13,780 nt of DNA from a bacterium (GCA_030428695.1 JAUIEM010000272.1:1-13780); one strand, 5' to 3'. Shown: positions 1 to 8,015, counted from the stretch's first letter. Numbers and translations: made by a program. Notes: a model not told the origin generated them from the sequence alone.

Positions 1-90
1 GCGAGTGAGGAGTGTGGGGCGCAAAGTGTGGGATGGAGTTTGCCGGCAGGGTGGGACACGACAACCGGGAGCGACGAGAAGCTCCGGAGC

Positions 91-130
91 GATATTGACT
101 GCAGCTTCACGCAGCCAGAACGACAATATC
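91..130. repeat. Inverted repeat upstream of the GT4 gene
   Basis: Perfect 7-bp arms GATATTG (91-97) and CAATATC (124-130) are separated by 26 nt and lie 19 nt before the start codon at 150. It could be an operator or a long-loop hairpin in the 5' leader. I found no well-spaced sigma70 promoter here: TTGACT at 95-100 has no matching -10 at 16-18 nt. Bases 1-90 hold no credible gene. Confidence 0.35.
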
Positions 131-149
131 ATCACAAGGGGAAGCCAGC

Positions 150-1538
150 ATGACGAGAATGAGCCGCCTCCTTCCCGAAAAATCTCAACATGAAGAGTCC
201 GCTGCCCTTCGTGTGGTCCTGTTTACCGATACTCTGGGAGACGTCAACGGCGTCTCCCGTTTCATCAAGGACATGAGCGCGAGCGCCTACGCCGAGGGCC
301 GTGAGCTGCACGTGATCACCTCGACCCCCTTCCCCGTCCCCGACCGCCCGAACATCCACAACGTCCGGCCCTTCTTCTCGCGCCCGATGCCCGGCTACGG
401 CATGCTGCACATCGTGATCCCCCGGGTCCTGCGGATGCTCAAGACCGTGCGGCGCCTGCGCCCCGACGCGATCCACATCTCGACCCCCGGCCCGGTCGGC
501 CTGGTCGGCCTGCTCGCCGCCAGGCTGCTCGGCGTGCCGCGCCTCGGCGTGTACCACACCGACTTCCCGGCCTACGTCGAGAAGATCCTGCAGAGCCGCT
601 TCCTGACGGGGCTGGCGAAGGTCTACATGCGGGCGTTCTACCGCTCGTTCCACACCATCTTCAGCCGCAGCGCCGACTACCTCGAGCGCATGCGCCAGCT
701 CGGCCTGCGCTGCGCCCGCAGCGTGCGGATCGTGCCCGGCATCGCCCTGCACAGGTTCGACCCCTCCCACGCCCGGAAGGACCTCTGGGAGCGCTTCGAC
801 GGCGTCCGCCCCGACTCCCTCAAGATGCTCTACGTCGGCCGCGTCAGCGTCGAGAAGAACCTCGACACGCTCGCCCGCATCTGGCCCGCGGTGCGCGACG
901 CCTGCGCCCGCGCCGGACGCACCGTCGAGCTGATCGTCGTCGGGGACGGACCCTTCCGCGCGCCGATGCAGAAGGCCTGCGGCGAGGGCGCCCACTTCCT
1001 CGGCTTCCGCCACAAGGAAGAGCTCTCGCAGCTCTACGCCTCCTCGGACCTGTTCGTCTTCCCGTCGCTGACCGACACCCTCGGCCAGGCCGTGCTCGAG
1101 AGCCTCGCCTCCGGCCTCGCGGCGGTCGTCAGCGACGTCGGCGGGCCGCAGGAGTTCGTCGACGAGGGCATCAGCGGGCGGGTGGTCGACGGCCGCGACG
1201 ACCGGGCCTGGATCGACGCGCTCGTCGAGCTCGCGACCGACGACGCCCAGCGCCAGCGCCTCGGCCGCTCCGCCTCGGTACGCATGCAGCGCTACCCCGT
1301 CGGCTCCTGCTTCGAGCGCTTCTGGCGCGACCACGCCCGGGCCGTCGTCGAGACCAAGCACGAGCGCAGCGCGAGCCGCTCGGCCAAGAAAGCCCTCAAA
1401 GCCGCCCTGCGCGCCCTGAAGGCGCCGCTGACGCGTCCGAAACCGAAGGCGCTGCCGGAACCGTCCGCATCCGCACCGACCGACTCGGGCCGGACCGGGG
1501 CGGGAGATCTGATCGAAGGGGTCGTCGACGCGGCCTGA
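150..1538 (+). CDS. GT4-family glycosyltransferase (MgtA/PimB-like)
   Basis: A 462-residue retaining glycosyltransferase with the GT-B fold, expected to move a sugar from a nucleotide-sugar donor to a lipid or polysaccharide acceptor at the inner face of the cytoplasmic membrane. The N-terminal domain opens with FTDTLGDVNGVSR (25-37), the typical acceptor-side loop of MgtA/PimB-like enzymes, then HISTPGPVG (109-117) and YHTDFP (135-140). The C-terminal donor domain has VGDGP (264-268) and TDTLGQAVLE (308-317), the EX7E-type motif with Asp309 in place of the first Glu, a change usual in this subgroup. After about residue 405 comes a basic, Ala/Lys/Pro-rich tail that could touch membrane lipid. 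The ATG at 150 follows AGGGGAAG at good spacing. The gene leads a five-gene + strand run. Donor and acceptor cannot be read from sequence; homologues use GDP-mannose or UDP-glucose. Confidence 0.88.
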   Translation: MTRMSRLLPEKSQHEESAALRVVLFTDTLGDVNGVSRFIKDMSASAYAEGRELHVITSTPFPVPDRPNIHNVRPFFSRPMPGYGMLHIVIPRVLRMLKTVRRLRPDAIHISTPGPVGLVGLLAARLLGVPRLGVYHTDFPAYVEKILQSRFLTGLAKVYMRAFYRSFHTIFSRSADYLERMRQLGLRCARSVRIVPGIALHRFDPSHARKDLWERFDGVRPDSLKMLYVGRVSVEKNLDTLARIWPAVRDACARAGRTVELIVVGDGPFRAPMQKACGEGAHFLGFRHKEELSQLYASSDLFVFPSLTDTLGQAVLESLASGLAAVVSDVGGPQEFVDEGISGRVVDGRDDRAWIDALVELATDDAQRQRLGRSASVRMQRYPVGSCFERFWRDHARAVVETKHERSASRSAKKALKAALRALKAPLTRPKPKALPEPSASAPTDSGRTGAGDLIEGVVDAA

Positions 1539-1586
1539 CCTGCGAGGGGGCGCGTTCCCCCTGTCCACCTGAAGAAAGGAATACCC

Positions 1587-3914
1587 ATGCTTCGCGAAGC
1601 CTTGTCCAATGCCCTGGAGCTCGTCGGCGCGGAATCGACCGCCGCGGGGTCCTGGTTGCTGGGTCTCGGCGAAGGTTGGCTCGCTGTCCTGGTCGTCGTG
1701 TGCCTCACCCTCGGGGTGCTCGTGACCTGGAAGCTGATCCAACGACTGGCCACCCTGCGCGCTACCTCGTTCACGCCCAGGGTCGCCCGCCTGCTGTCGA
1801 ACGTCGTCGCGAGTCGGGACTACAGCGAGGACGAGTTCCTCGCCGCCGACGGCGCCGAAGGGGAGTGGATCGAGACGCGCCGGGAGGGCCTCCACCGGCT
1901 CAGCCGGCAGCTCTCCGAGGGCCGGGAGAAGAGCCTCGCCTGGGGCGACAGCGTCAAGGAGTCCTTCTCCGACCTGCGCTTCACCGACGCCAACCGCGTG
2001 CCCTTCCCCTTCCGCAAGGTGATGCGCGACAACTTCAACCTGTGCGCCGTCGTCGACAAGTCCGAAGGTCCGCGCCTGCGCGACCTCGACGGCAACTGGA
2101 GCATCGACGTCAGCGGCTACTACGGCTGCAACGTCTGCGGCCTCGACGTCTACAAGGACATGATCGCCAAGGGCAACGCCCTGGTGAACGACCTCGGCCC
2201 CGTGCTCGGTCCCCTGCACCCCGTCGTGCAGGAGAACCTCCAGCTGCTCAAGCAGGTCTCCGGCCTCGACGAGGCGAGCTTCCACATGAGCGGCACCGAG
2301 GCCGTGATGGCGGCCTGCCGCCTGGTGCGCTTCAACACGCGCCGGAAGCTGATCGTCACCTTCGCCGGCGCCTACCACGGCTGGTGGGACGGCGTCCAGC
2401 CCGGGCTCGGCTGCGAGCGGCCGGTCATCGACGTGCTGGTGCTCAAGGACATGAGCCCCGCCTCGCTGACCGCGATCAAGCTGCGCCGCGGCGACATCGC
2501 CGGGGTGATGGTCAACCCCGTCCAGTGCTTCCACCCGAACTCCCCGCCGCCGAACGACGCGGTGCTGCTGACCAGCACGGCGCGCAAGACCCACGAAGGC
2601 TTCGAGGACTACGCGAGCTGGCTGCGCAACCTGCGCCAGGTCTGCACCGACTGCGACATCCCGCTGATCTTCGACGAGGTCTACAGCGGCTTCCGGCTCG
2701 CGCCGGGGGGCGGACAGGAGTACTTCAAGATCAAGGCCGACATGGTCGTCTACGGCAAGACCCTCGGCGGCGGCCTGCCGAACGGCGTGGTCTGCGGCGA
2801 CCGCAGGCTGATGCGGCGCTTCGATCCCGAGCGGCCGATGCGGCTCGCCTACGTCGTCGGAACCTTCTCCGCCCACCCCTACGTGATGGGCGCGATGCAC
2901 CAGTTCCTGCGCTGGGCGACCGATCCGGACACCGCGACGCTCTACGACGAGGCCCACGACCGCTGCCGCGGCTTCGTCGTCGACACGAACAAGAAGCTCG
3001 AGCAGCGCGAGCTGCCGGTGCGCCTGACCCACGTCCAGTCGGTCTGGACGCTGAAGTTCACCACGCCGAGCCGGTACAACTGGCTGCTCCAATACTACTT
3101 CCGCGCCCAGGGGGTCAACCTGAGCTGGGTCGGCACCGGACGCTGCCTGAGCAGCATGGACATCACCGCGGCGGACTACGCCGAGCTCGGTGACAAGCTG
3201 GTCCGGGCCGCCCAGGCGATGCAGGACGACGGCTGGTGGCTGCGCGAAGAGCAACAACCCGGGAGGAACAAGAAGATGAAGAAGAAGCTGGTGTCCGAGC
3301 TGGCCGGCAGCATGGTCAACATCCCGCGGCCGCTGAAGAGCTTCTACCAGGAGGTGATGAAGCGGAAGGACGACGACCACCACGCCTCGCACAGCCACAC
3401 GGTCAACCAGGCCCTGCACATCCTGAGCTCGACCGTCTTCCTGGTCTGCTATGTGTGGCTGTTCATCGACCTGACCAGCGCGATGGTCGCCGGGCTGGCC
3501 TCGCTCTTCGTGCGCCAGTTCGGGCACGCCGTGATCGAGCCGGTCAACCACGACAAAGAGAAGATCATGCTCGGGTTCAACACCCGCAACAAGACGATCC
3601 TCGTCGCGCTCTTCTGCCTGATCCCGATCGCGAACTTCGCCTACGTCGGCGATGTCAGCTGGGCGATCACCCTCGACCTGATCCCGCGCCTCGCCCTGCA
3701 CTGGTTCATCATGACCCTGGTCGTCGTGCTCGGCCGCGTCGCCTACCTCGCGGTCGCGATGAACAGCTGGCTCGGCGCCGTCTGGTTCGTCAAGCTGATC
3801 ACCGACCCGATCACCGACCTGCTCTCCTACATCCCCAGCGTCGGCCGCGCGCTGCTCGGCCGCGGCGGCAAGGGCGACCACAGCGAGGCGGAGCCCGCCC
3901 AGGCGAGCGCCTGA
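1587..3914 (+). CDS. Membrane-anchored class III aminotransferase fused to an Mpo1/DUF962-like domain
   Basis: A 775-residue three-part protein. Residues about 30-52 form one membrane segment. Residues about 130-560 are a fold-type I PLP enzyme closest to glutamate-1-semialdehyde 2,1-aminomutase/class III aminotransferases: SGTEAVMAACRL, AYHGWWDG, FDEVYSGFR (Asp363, pyridine-N partner) and YGKTLGGGLPNG (Lys391, Schiff-base lysine). All key PLP residues are present, so it should be active. Residues about 595-760 are hydrophobic and His-rich: HHASHSHTVNQALH (598-611) and RQFGHAVIEP (643-652) match the His motifs of Mpo1/DUF962 proteins, which in yeast perform Fe-dependent alpha-oxidation of phytosphingosine fatty acid. 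Ordinary aminomutases are about 430 residues, soluble and unfused. Start: ATG with AAAGGA 6 nt upstream. I infer a PLP reaction on an amino-lipid or its precursor at the membrane, not haem synthesis. The aminotransferase call is firm, the Mpo1 call moderate. Confidence 0.85.
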   Translation: MLREALSNALELVGAESTAAGSWLLGLGEGWLAVLVVVCLTLGVLVTWKLIQRLATLRATSFTPRVARLLSNVVASRDYSEDEFLAADGAEGEWIETRREGLHRLSRQLSEGREKSLAWGDSVKESFSDLRFTDANRVPFPFRKVMRDNFNLCAVVDKSEGPRLRDLDGNWSIDVSGYYGCNVCGLDVYKDMIAKGNALVNDLGPVLGPLHPVVQENLQLLKQVSGLDEASFHMSGTEAVMAACRLVRFNTRRKLIVTFAGAYHGWWDGVQPGLGCERPVIDVLVLKDMSPASLTAIKLRRGDIAGVMVNPVQCFHPNSPPPNDAVLLTSTARKTHEGFEDYASWLRNLRQVCTDCDIPLIFDEVYSGFRLAPGGGQEYFKIKADMVVYGKTLGGGLPNGVVCGDRRLMRRFDPERPMRLAYVVGTFSAHPYVMGAMHQFLRWATDPDTATLYDEAHDRCRGFVVDTNKKLEQRELPVRLTHVQSVWTLKFTTPSRYNWLLQYYFRAQGVNLSWVGTGRCLSSMDITAADYAELGDKLVRAAQAMQDDGWWLREEQQPGRNKKMKKKLVSELAGSMVNIPRPLKSFYQEVMKRKDDDHHASHSHTVNQALHILSSTVFLVCYVWLFIDLTSAMVAGLASLFVRQFGHAVIEPVNHDKEKIMLGFNTRNKTILVALFCLIPIANFAYVGDVSWAITLDLIPRLALHWFIMTLVVVLGRVAYLAVAMNSWLGAVWFVKLITDPITDLLSYIPSVGRALLGRGGKGDHSEAEPAQASA

Positions 3915-3915
3915 G

Positions 3916-4788
3916 GTGGACGCTCCGACCGCACGCCTGACCGGCAAGGTCGCCCTGGTCACCGGGGCGACCTCGGGCATCGGGCTCGTCGTCGCCGAAC
4001 AGCTCGCCGCTCGCGGCGCCCGCGTGCTCGCGGCGGGGCGCGACCGCGCGAAGGCCGCGCGGGTCGCCGCCGGCATCCGCTCCCGCCGCGGGGATGTGGC
4101 GCTCGACTTCCTCTTCGCCGACCTCTCCTCGCTGGCCGAGGTCGACGGTCTGGCCGGGCAGGTGAAGGATGCGACCGGACGCCTCGACATCCTCGTCAAC
4201 AACGCCGGAGCCCTGTTCTGGAAGCGCGGCACCACGGTCGACGGCTACGAGCGCACCTTCGCCCTCAACCACCTCGCCCCCTTCCTCCTGACCCGCGAGC
4301 TCCTGCCCCTGTTGCGGGCCAGCGCTCCCGCCCGGGTCGTCAACGTCGCCTCGGGCACCCACGCCCGCACCTCCCTCGACCTCGACGACCTGATGGGGGA
4401 GAAGCGGTGGAACGGCCGCCAGGCCTACGCCCGCTCGAAGCTCTGCAACGTGCTGTTCACCTACGAGCTCTCGCGGCGGGTCAGTGCCGAGGGCATCGCG
4501 GTCAACTGCACCCGGCCCGGCTTCGTCCGCACCGGCTTCGCCCACAACAACGCCTGGTGGGTCAAGGCGGGCGTGTGGATCGCCCAGCTCTTCGGCCGCA
4601 GCCCCGCGCAGGGCGCGCACGGCACGGTCTACCTCGCCTCCTCGCCGGAGGCCGAGGGCGTGACCGCGAAGTACTACAAGGACGAGCAGGCGCTGCCGTC
4701 GAGCCCCGAGTCCCACGACGAGGCGCTCGCCCGCAAGCTCTGGGAGAGCAGCGAGGCGCTGGTCGACAAGGCCCTCGCCCGGGCGTAG
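3916..4788 (+). CDS. Short-chain dehydrogenase/reductase
   Basis: A 290-residue classical SDR, likely an NAD(P)H-dependent oxidoreductase acting on an alcohol/ketone. The Rossmann signature TGATSGIG is at 16-23, NNAG at 95-98, the catalytic Ser at 146 (VASGTH), and YARSK gives Tyr171 and Lys175. The C-terminal part (RPGFVRTGF, then GAHGTVYLASSPEAEGVTAKYY) resembles the retinol dehydrogenase/WW-domain oxidoreductase-like subgroup, which often acts on lipophilic substrates. It starts at GTG one base after the stop of the aminotransferase fusion, with no strong Shine-Dalgarno sequence, so translation is probably coupled to that gene. This ties it to the same pathway. The substrate is unknown. 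Confidence 0.9.
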   Translation: MDAPTARLTGKVALVTGATSGIGLVVAEQLAARGARVLAAGRDRAKAARVAAGIRSRRGDVALDFLFADLSSLAEVDGLAGQVKDATGRLDILVNNAGALFWKRGTTVDGYERTFALNHLAPFLLTRELLPLLRASAPARVVNVASGTHARTSLDLDDLMGEKRWNGRQAYARSKLCNVLFTYELSRRVSAEGIAVNCTRPGFVRTGFAHNNAWWVKAGVWIAQLFGRSPAQGAHGTVYLASSPEAEGVTAKYYKDEQALPSSPESHDEALARKLWESSEALVDKALARA

Positions 4789-4808
4789 GGCTTGGGGCGT
4801 AGGGCTTG
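4781..4808. repeat. 14-bp perfect tandem duplication over the SDR stop codon
   Basis: GGGCGTAGGGCTTG occurs twice back to back (4781-4794, 4795-4808). The first copy contains the last codons and the TAG stop of the SDR gene; the second lies in the spacer before the diiron gene. Removing one copy would leave the SDR protein unchanged. This looks like a slippage duplication. Confidence 0.9.
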
Positions 4809-4860
4809 CATTCGCACTCCCGCGCATCTATCCCGGAAGCAGGGGAAACCGGGAGCGCGC

Positions 4861-5853
4861 ATGGACCTCGAGCGCATGCTGCGCCTGTGCCGCAGCCAGC
4901 AGTGGCGGATCTCCGACCTCGACTGGAGCGTGCCGCCGCGGCGCTTCGGGCGCGAGGACGAGATCGCCGTCGTCCAGTACTTCACCGACATGGCCGGCAT
5001 CGAGCTGCTCGCCGCGTCGCTGTTCGAGGTCCAGCGGGACGCGACCGACGACCCGACGCTGCGCGCGATCTTCGCGAGCTTCGTCCGCGACGAGCGGCGG
5101 CACGCCCGGGTCGCGGCGCGGCTCGCGCGGCACTACGACGTGCACGGCTACCGGCAGTACACGCGCAACACCCACCTGCGCCGCTTCCGGCCGCGCTTCG
5201 TCGAGCTGGTGCGGCGGGTCGCGCCGGGGGTCGCGAACCTGTACATCACGACCGGGGAGCTGCTGCTCGACATCGCCCTCCTGCGCTCCCTCGGCGACTT
5301 CGTCGACGACCCGATGAGCCGGCAGGCGATGCGCCTGATCAACCGCGACGAGGCGCGGCACATCGCGGTCGACTACCGGATGGTCGAGCACTACGCGTCG
5401 GAGGAGTTCCTCGCCCAGGCGCGCGAGCCGCAGAGCCTGGTCGACGAGGCCCGGGCGGGGCTCGCGATCCTGCGCTTCATGCTCAGCGCGCGGCCGTTCT
5501 TCAAGGATGTGTTCTTCGCGCCCCTCGAGCGGGTCGATCCCGGCGGCGAGCGGATGCTCGCCGCCTTCAAGCGCATCCAGCTGCTCGGCGAGAAGCCGAG
5601 CATCGGCCGCCACCCCTTCTCCCGCTTCCTGCGCGGCCTGCAGCGCGTCTACGACCACCCCTGGGGCGGACCGCTGCTCGGCTCGCTGATCCAGCGCCTG
5701 ATCGGGCTCGATCCGCGCGCGATCGGGCAGCTCTACGACGAGGCCGAGGCCCGGCGGGCGCGGGCGATGGATGTCGACGCGCTCGCCGCCGAGGCGCTCG
5801 CCGTCAAGTCCGGCGGCGGAAGCTTCGCCGAGGCGCGGCGGCGCGCGGGCTGA
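4861..5853 (+). CDS. Ferritin-like diiron protein (AurF-like)
   Basis: A 330-residue, mostly helical protein with two carboxylate/His sets typical of four-helix-bundle diiron enzymes: Glu48 (AGIELLAAS) with Glu78-x-x-His81 (RDERRHARV), and Glu133 (TTGELLLD) with Glu164-x-x-His167 (RDEARHIAV). Family members such as the AurF N-oxygenase, and related fatty-acid desaturases and hydroxylases, use O2 to oxidise amines or C-H bonds; the substrate here is not readable. I chose the ATG at 4861 because GGGAG sits 5 nt upstream and the protein begins naturally there. A longer TTG reading from 4792 would add a junk-like stretch translated through the 14-bp duplication. No signal peptide or membrane helix is seen, so it is cytoplasmic. 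It follows the SDR by 72 nt and is probably co-transcribed, which suggests an oxidative step in the same pathway as the PLP enzyme. Confidence 0.82.
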   Translation: MDLERMLRLCRSQQWRISDLDWSVPPRRFGREDEIAVVQYFTDMAGIELLAASLFEVQRDATDDPTLRAIFASFVRDERRHARVAARLARHYDVHGYRQYTRNTHLRRFRPRFVELVRRVAPGVANLYITTGELLLDIALLRSLGDFVDDPMSRQAMRLINRDEARHIAVDYRMVEHYASEEFLAQAREPQSLVDEARAGLAILRFMLSARPFFKDVFFAPLERVDPGGERMLAAFKRIQLLGEKPSIGRHPFSRFLRGLQRVYDHPWGGPLLGSLIQRLIGLDPRAIGQLYDEAEARRARAMDVDALAAEALAVKSGGGSFAEARRRAG

Positions 5854-5916
5854 TCATTTTCCATCGCCAGGCGCTCTTCTGCGTACCACAGGGAACCCCC
5901 CGCCCGAGGTGCTGCG

Positions 5917-7026
5917 ATGCGCTGGATCTTCCTGTTCGCCTTCCTGCTTCCCCTGTCCGCCGACGAGCCCGCGACCTGGACGGGCCGCGGCGGCGCCGTG
6001 TTGTTCGAGAACCCCGCCGACCTCGCCGCGCCCGGTCCCTGGCCGGTCGGCGCGCGCAGCCTGCAGGTCGGCAGGCTGTCCTGCGAGGTGCTGTATCCCG
6101 CGCTGCGTGGCAGCGAAGAGGGCGCGGAGCCGCTGCGCTACGACCTGCGCCAGTACCTGCCGGAAGATCAGCGGGCGAAGATCCCGGACGCGGACAACCC
6201 CTGGCAGGCTTCCAACGCCTACGCCGACCTGCCCCTCGACGGCGAGCGCGGTCCGTACCCGGCGATCGTCTTCATCCACGGCACGTCCGGCTTCCGCACC
6301 CAGTCCCTCGCCTTCATGACCCACTGGGCGAGCCGCGGCTTCGTCGTCATCGCCGCCGACCATCCCGGGATCATGCTCGCCGACGCGATGCAGATGGAGA
6401 TGGGCGCCGCCCAGTCCCGGGACGCCCGGGCCCTCCTCGCCGCGCTCCAGGAGCCCGCCGGCGCGCTCGCCTTCCTCGCCGGCCACGTCAACCCCGACCT
6501 GCTCGCGGTCGCCGGCCACAGCGCCGGCGGCATGGCGCTGGCCGGCCTCGGCGATGTCGAGGGCGTGCGGGTGCTGATCCCGATGGCAGCCGGCGGCAGC
6601 GGCGGCGACGTCGAGTGCACCCTGGTGCTCGGCGCGATGGACGACCGGGTGGTGCCCTACCGCAGCCAGCGGCGCGGCTTCGAGCGCACCCCCGGCCGCG
6701 CGCGACTGGTCGGCCTGCGCGACAGCGGGCACCTGGTGTTCAGCGACCTGGTCGAGATCGGCAAGGAGCGCGGGGGCCTGCTCGCGATCGCCCGCGCCGC
6801 CGGCGTCGAGATGCACCCGCTGTACCGCGCGATGATCGGCTTCCTCGCCACCGACGGCATGGGCGAGGGCCAGCTCGGCGCCGAGCGCGGCTGGCCGGTG
6901 ATCTGCTTCGCGACCAGCGCGGTGCTCGAGGAGGTGCTGCACGGCAGGGAGGATGCCGGGGAAGCGCTGCGCCGCATCATGGAGGTCTACGACGAGGTCG
7001 GAGAGCTGCGCTCGAAGGAGGAGTAG
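5917..7026 (+). CDS. Exported alpha/beta hydrolase (chlorophyllase/PAF-acetylhydrolase-like)
   Basis: A 369-residue serine hydrolase. It begins with a short signal peptide (MRWIFLFAFLLPLSA, probable cleavage before Asp16), so it should act in the periplasm or outside. The oxyanion-hole region FIHGTSGF includes His121-Gly122. The nucleophile elbow is GHSAGG with Ser202; likely acid and base are Asp242 or Asp243 (GAMDDRVVP) and His272 (DSGHLVF). The spacing is typical of dienelactone hydrolase, chlorophyllase and PAF-acetylhydrolase relatives, which cleave esters and some lipids. The start is supported by GAGGTG 5 nt upstream of the ATG. It is the last gene of the + strand run, 63 nt after the diiron gene, and converges on the IPTL-CTERM gene with only 4 nt between stop codons. 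No strong terminator hairpin fits in that space. The substrate is unknown; an ester lipid would fit the neighbours. Confidence 0.8.
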   Translation: MRWIFLFAFLLPLSADEPATWTGRGGAVLFENPADLAAPGPWPVGARSLQVGRLSCEVLYPALRGSEEGAEPLRYDLRQYLPEDQRAKIPDADNPWQASNAYADLPLDGERGPYPAIVFIHGTSGFRTQSLAFMTHWASRGFVVIAADHPGIMLADAMQMEMGAAQSRDARALLAALQEPAGALAFLAGHVNPDLLAVAGHSAGGMALAGLGDVEGVRVLIPMAAGGSGGDVECTLVLGAMDDRVVPYRSQRRGFERTPGRARLVGLRDSGHLVFSDLVEIGKERGGLLAIARAAGVEMHPLYRAMIGFLATDGMGEGQLGAERGWPVICFATSAVLEEVLHGREDAGEALRRIMEVYDEVGELRSKEE

Positions 7027-7030
7027 CCGC

Positions 7031-7870
7031 TCAGGCCAGCGCGGGGCTGATCTTGCGGAAGCGCAGGGCGGCCAGACCGGCCAGGGCCAGGCTCATGAAG
7101 ATCACGCCCCACTCGCCGAGGGTCGGCACCACCGAGGCGCTGACCGCGCGGACCACGCCGATCGAGAACAGGGTGACCGGCAGGGCGGGCAGCACGGTCG
7201 AGTTGCCCGCGGCGTCGAATTCGAAGGTGGTGCCCGTAAAGGCGGCATCCTGACCGAGGAAGGTCGCGCTGACGCCGTCCCAGCTCAGCGTGCCGATGGT
7301 TCCGGGCGACGCAGCGATCGCCGTCGCCGCGCCGGTGCCCGGGTCGACCGTGTAGATCGACGTGCCGTCGGCGGCGTAGAGCACGCCGCCCGGACCGAAG
7401 GTCAGGCCGTTGCCGCCGCCAGCGATGCCGGATGCCCCGATCGTGGTTACGACGCCCGTGCCGACATCGATGGTGACGATCTCATTGCCGTTCTGGGTCC
7501 CGCTCAGGCCGAACAGCACGCCGCCGGGCGAGAAGCTGATGTCGGAGATGGTGTAGGGCGACCCGCCCTGGGTGATCGGAGCGAGCAGGGTCGCCGCGCC
7601 GGTGCCGAGGTCGACCGTGTACAGGTTGGTGTTCGGGGAAGCGAACTGCCGTCCCACCGCGAACAGGATCCCGCCGGGCCCGAAGTCGGTCCCGACAATC
7701 GAGTCGGCGCCGAGGCCGCTGATCGCGACGGTGTTGATGATCGAGCCGCTCGACGGATCGATTTGATGGAGATTTCCCGCTCCGTCGACCCCGTAGGTGT
7801 CCCCGACCATCTGCGCCTGCACCGGCAGGACGAGCAGCGCCCCGCAGAGGACCATCCACTTCGCGTTCAC
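7031..7870 (-). CDS. Secreted repeat protein with IPTL-CTERM sorting signal
   Basis: A 279-residue exported protein. The signal peptide MNAKWMVLCGALLVLPVQA is followed by a likely cut before Gln20. The body has four imperfect repeats built around (T/Q)(V/I)D-x-(G/S)(T/S)G (TVDLGTGAAT, TIDVGTGVVT, TVDPGTGAAT, and the weaker QIDPSSGSII). They alternate with FGPGGILF/FSPGGVLF/FGPGGVLY, suggesting a small beta-propeller-like or stacked beta fold. The C-terminus is VPTLGEWG (248-255), a membrane helix and basic RFRK: the IPTL-CTERM tripartite signal, handled by exosortase H-type systems in known genomes. The open frame continues far upstream in a chance GC-rich stretch. I place the start at GTG 7870 because it follows AGGGGAAG, the signal peptide starts there, and a promoter lies just upstream. 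No exosortase gene is in the window. The role is unknown; it is probably a surface protein. Confidence 0.85.
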   Translation of the reverse strand: MNAKWMVLCGALLVLPVQAQMVGDTYGVDGAGNLHQIDPSSGSIINTVAISGLGADSIVGTDFGPGGILFAVGRQFASPNTNLYTVDLGTGAATLLAPITQGGSPYTISDISFSPGGVLFGLSGTQNGNEIVTIDVGTGVVTTIGASGIAGGGNGLTFGPGGVLYAADGTSIYTVDPGTGAATAIAASPGTIGTLSWDGVSATFLGQDAAFTGTTFEFDAAGNSTVLPALPVTLFSIGVVRAVSASVVPTLGEWGVIFMSLALAGLAALRFRKISPALA

Positions 7871-7900
7871 TTCACTTCCCCTATAAAAATCTTTTGATGA

Positions 7901-7930
7901 AAGATAGCACGCCTCGTGCCTCTCTGCCAA
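7901..7930 (-). promoter_or_regulatory. Predicted sigma70 promoter of the IPTL-CTERM gene, with palindrome in the spacer
   Basis: Reading the minus strand, TTGGCA (7930-7925, 5 of 6 to consensus) and TATCTT (7906-7901, 4 of 6) are separated by 18 nt, giving a leader of about 24 nt before the GTG at 7870. The spacer contains GCACGCCTCGTGC (7907-7919), a perfect 5-bp inverted repeat with 3-nt centre, which could be an operator. The local A/T-rich patch stands out from the GC-rich surroundings. The rest of 7871-8015 shows no gene. Confidence 0.55.
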
Positions 7931-8015
7931 CCGTGCGACCGAGCCTTTTCTGCCGCGCCCGAAGACCACAAGGTAGCTCCGCCCCGCCAACGGTACGACA
8001 CGGTCCTGCGCCGGC

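Noticed and set aside
1587..3914. Assignment as hemL (glutamate-1-semialdehyde aminomutase of haem synthesis)
   Set aside because: The PLP fold matches, but the membrane anchor, C-terminal Mpo1-like domain and neighbours do not fit a haem enzyme.
132..4235. A 1367-residue open frame on the minus strand opposite the GT4, aminotransferase and SDR genes
   Set aside because: It has low-complexity Asp/Val/Ala/Arg-rich composition and lies antisense to three genes with intact motifs; it is a side effect of G/C-ending codons.
4792..4860. TTG-initiated extension of the diiron protein
   Set aside because: No Shine-Dalgarno sequence, and it reads through the 14-bp duplication; ATG 4861 has GGGAG 5 nt upstream.
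4806..7253. An 815-residue + strand open frame over the diiron and hydrolase genes
   Set aside because: Arg/Ala/Pro-rich shadow in another frame of two well-supported genes, crossing their boundary.
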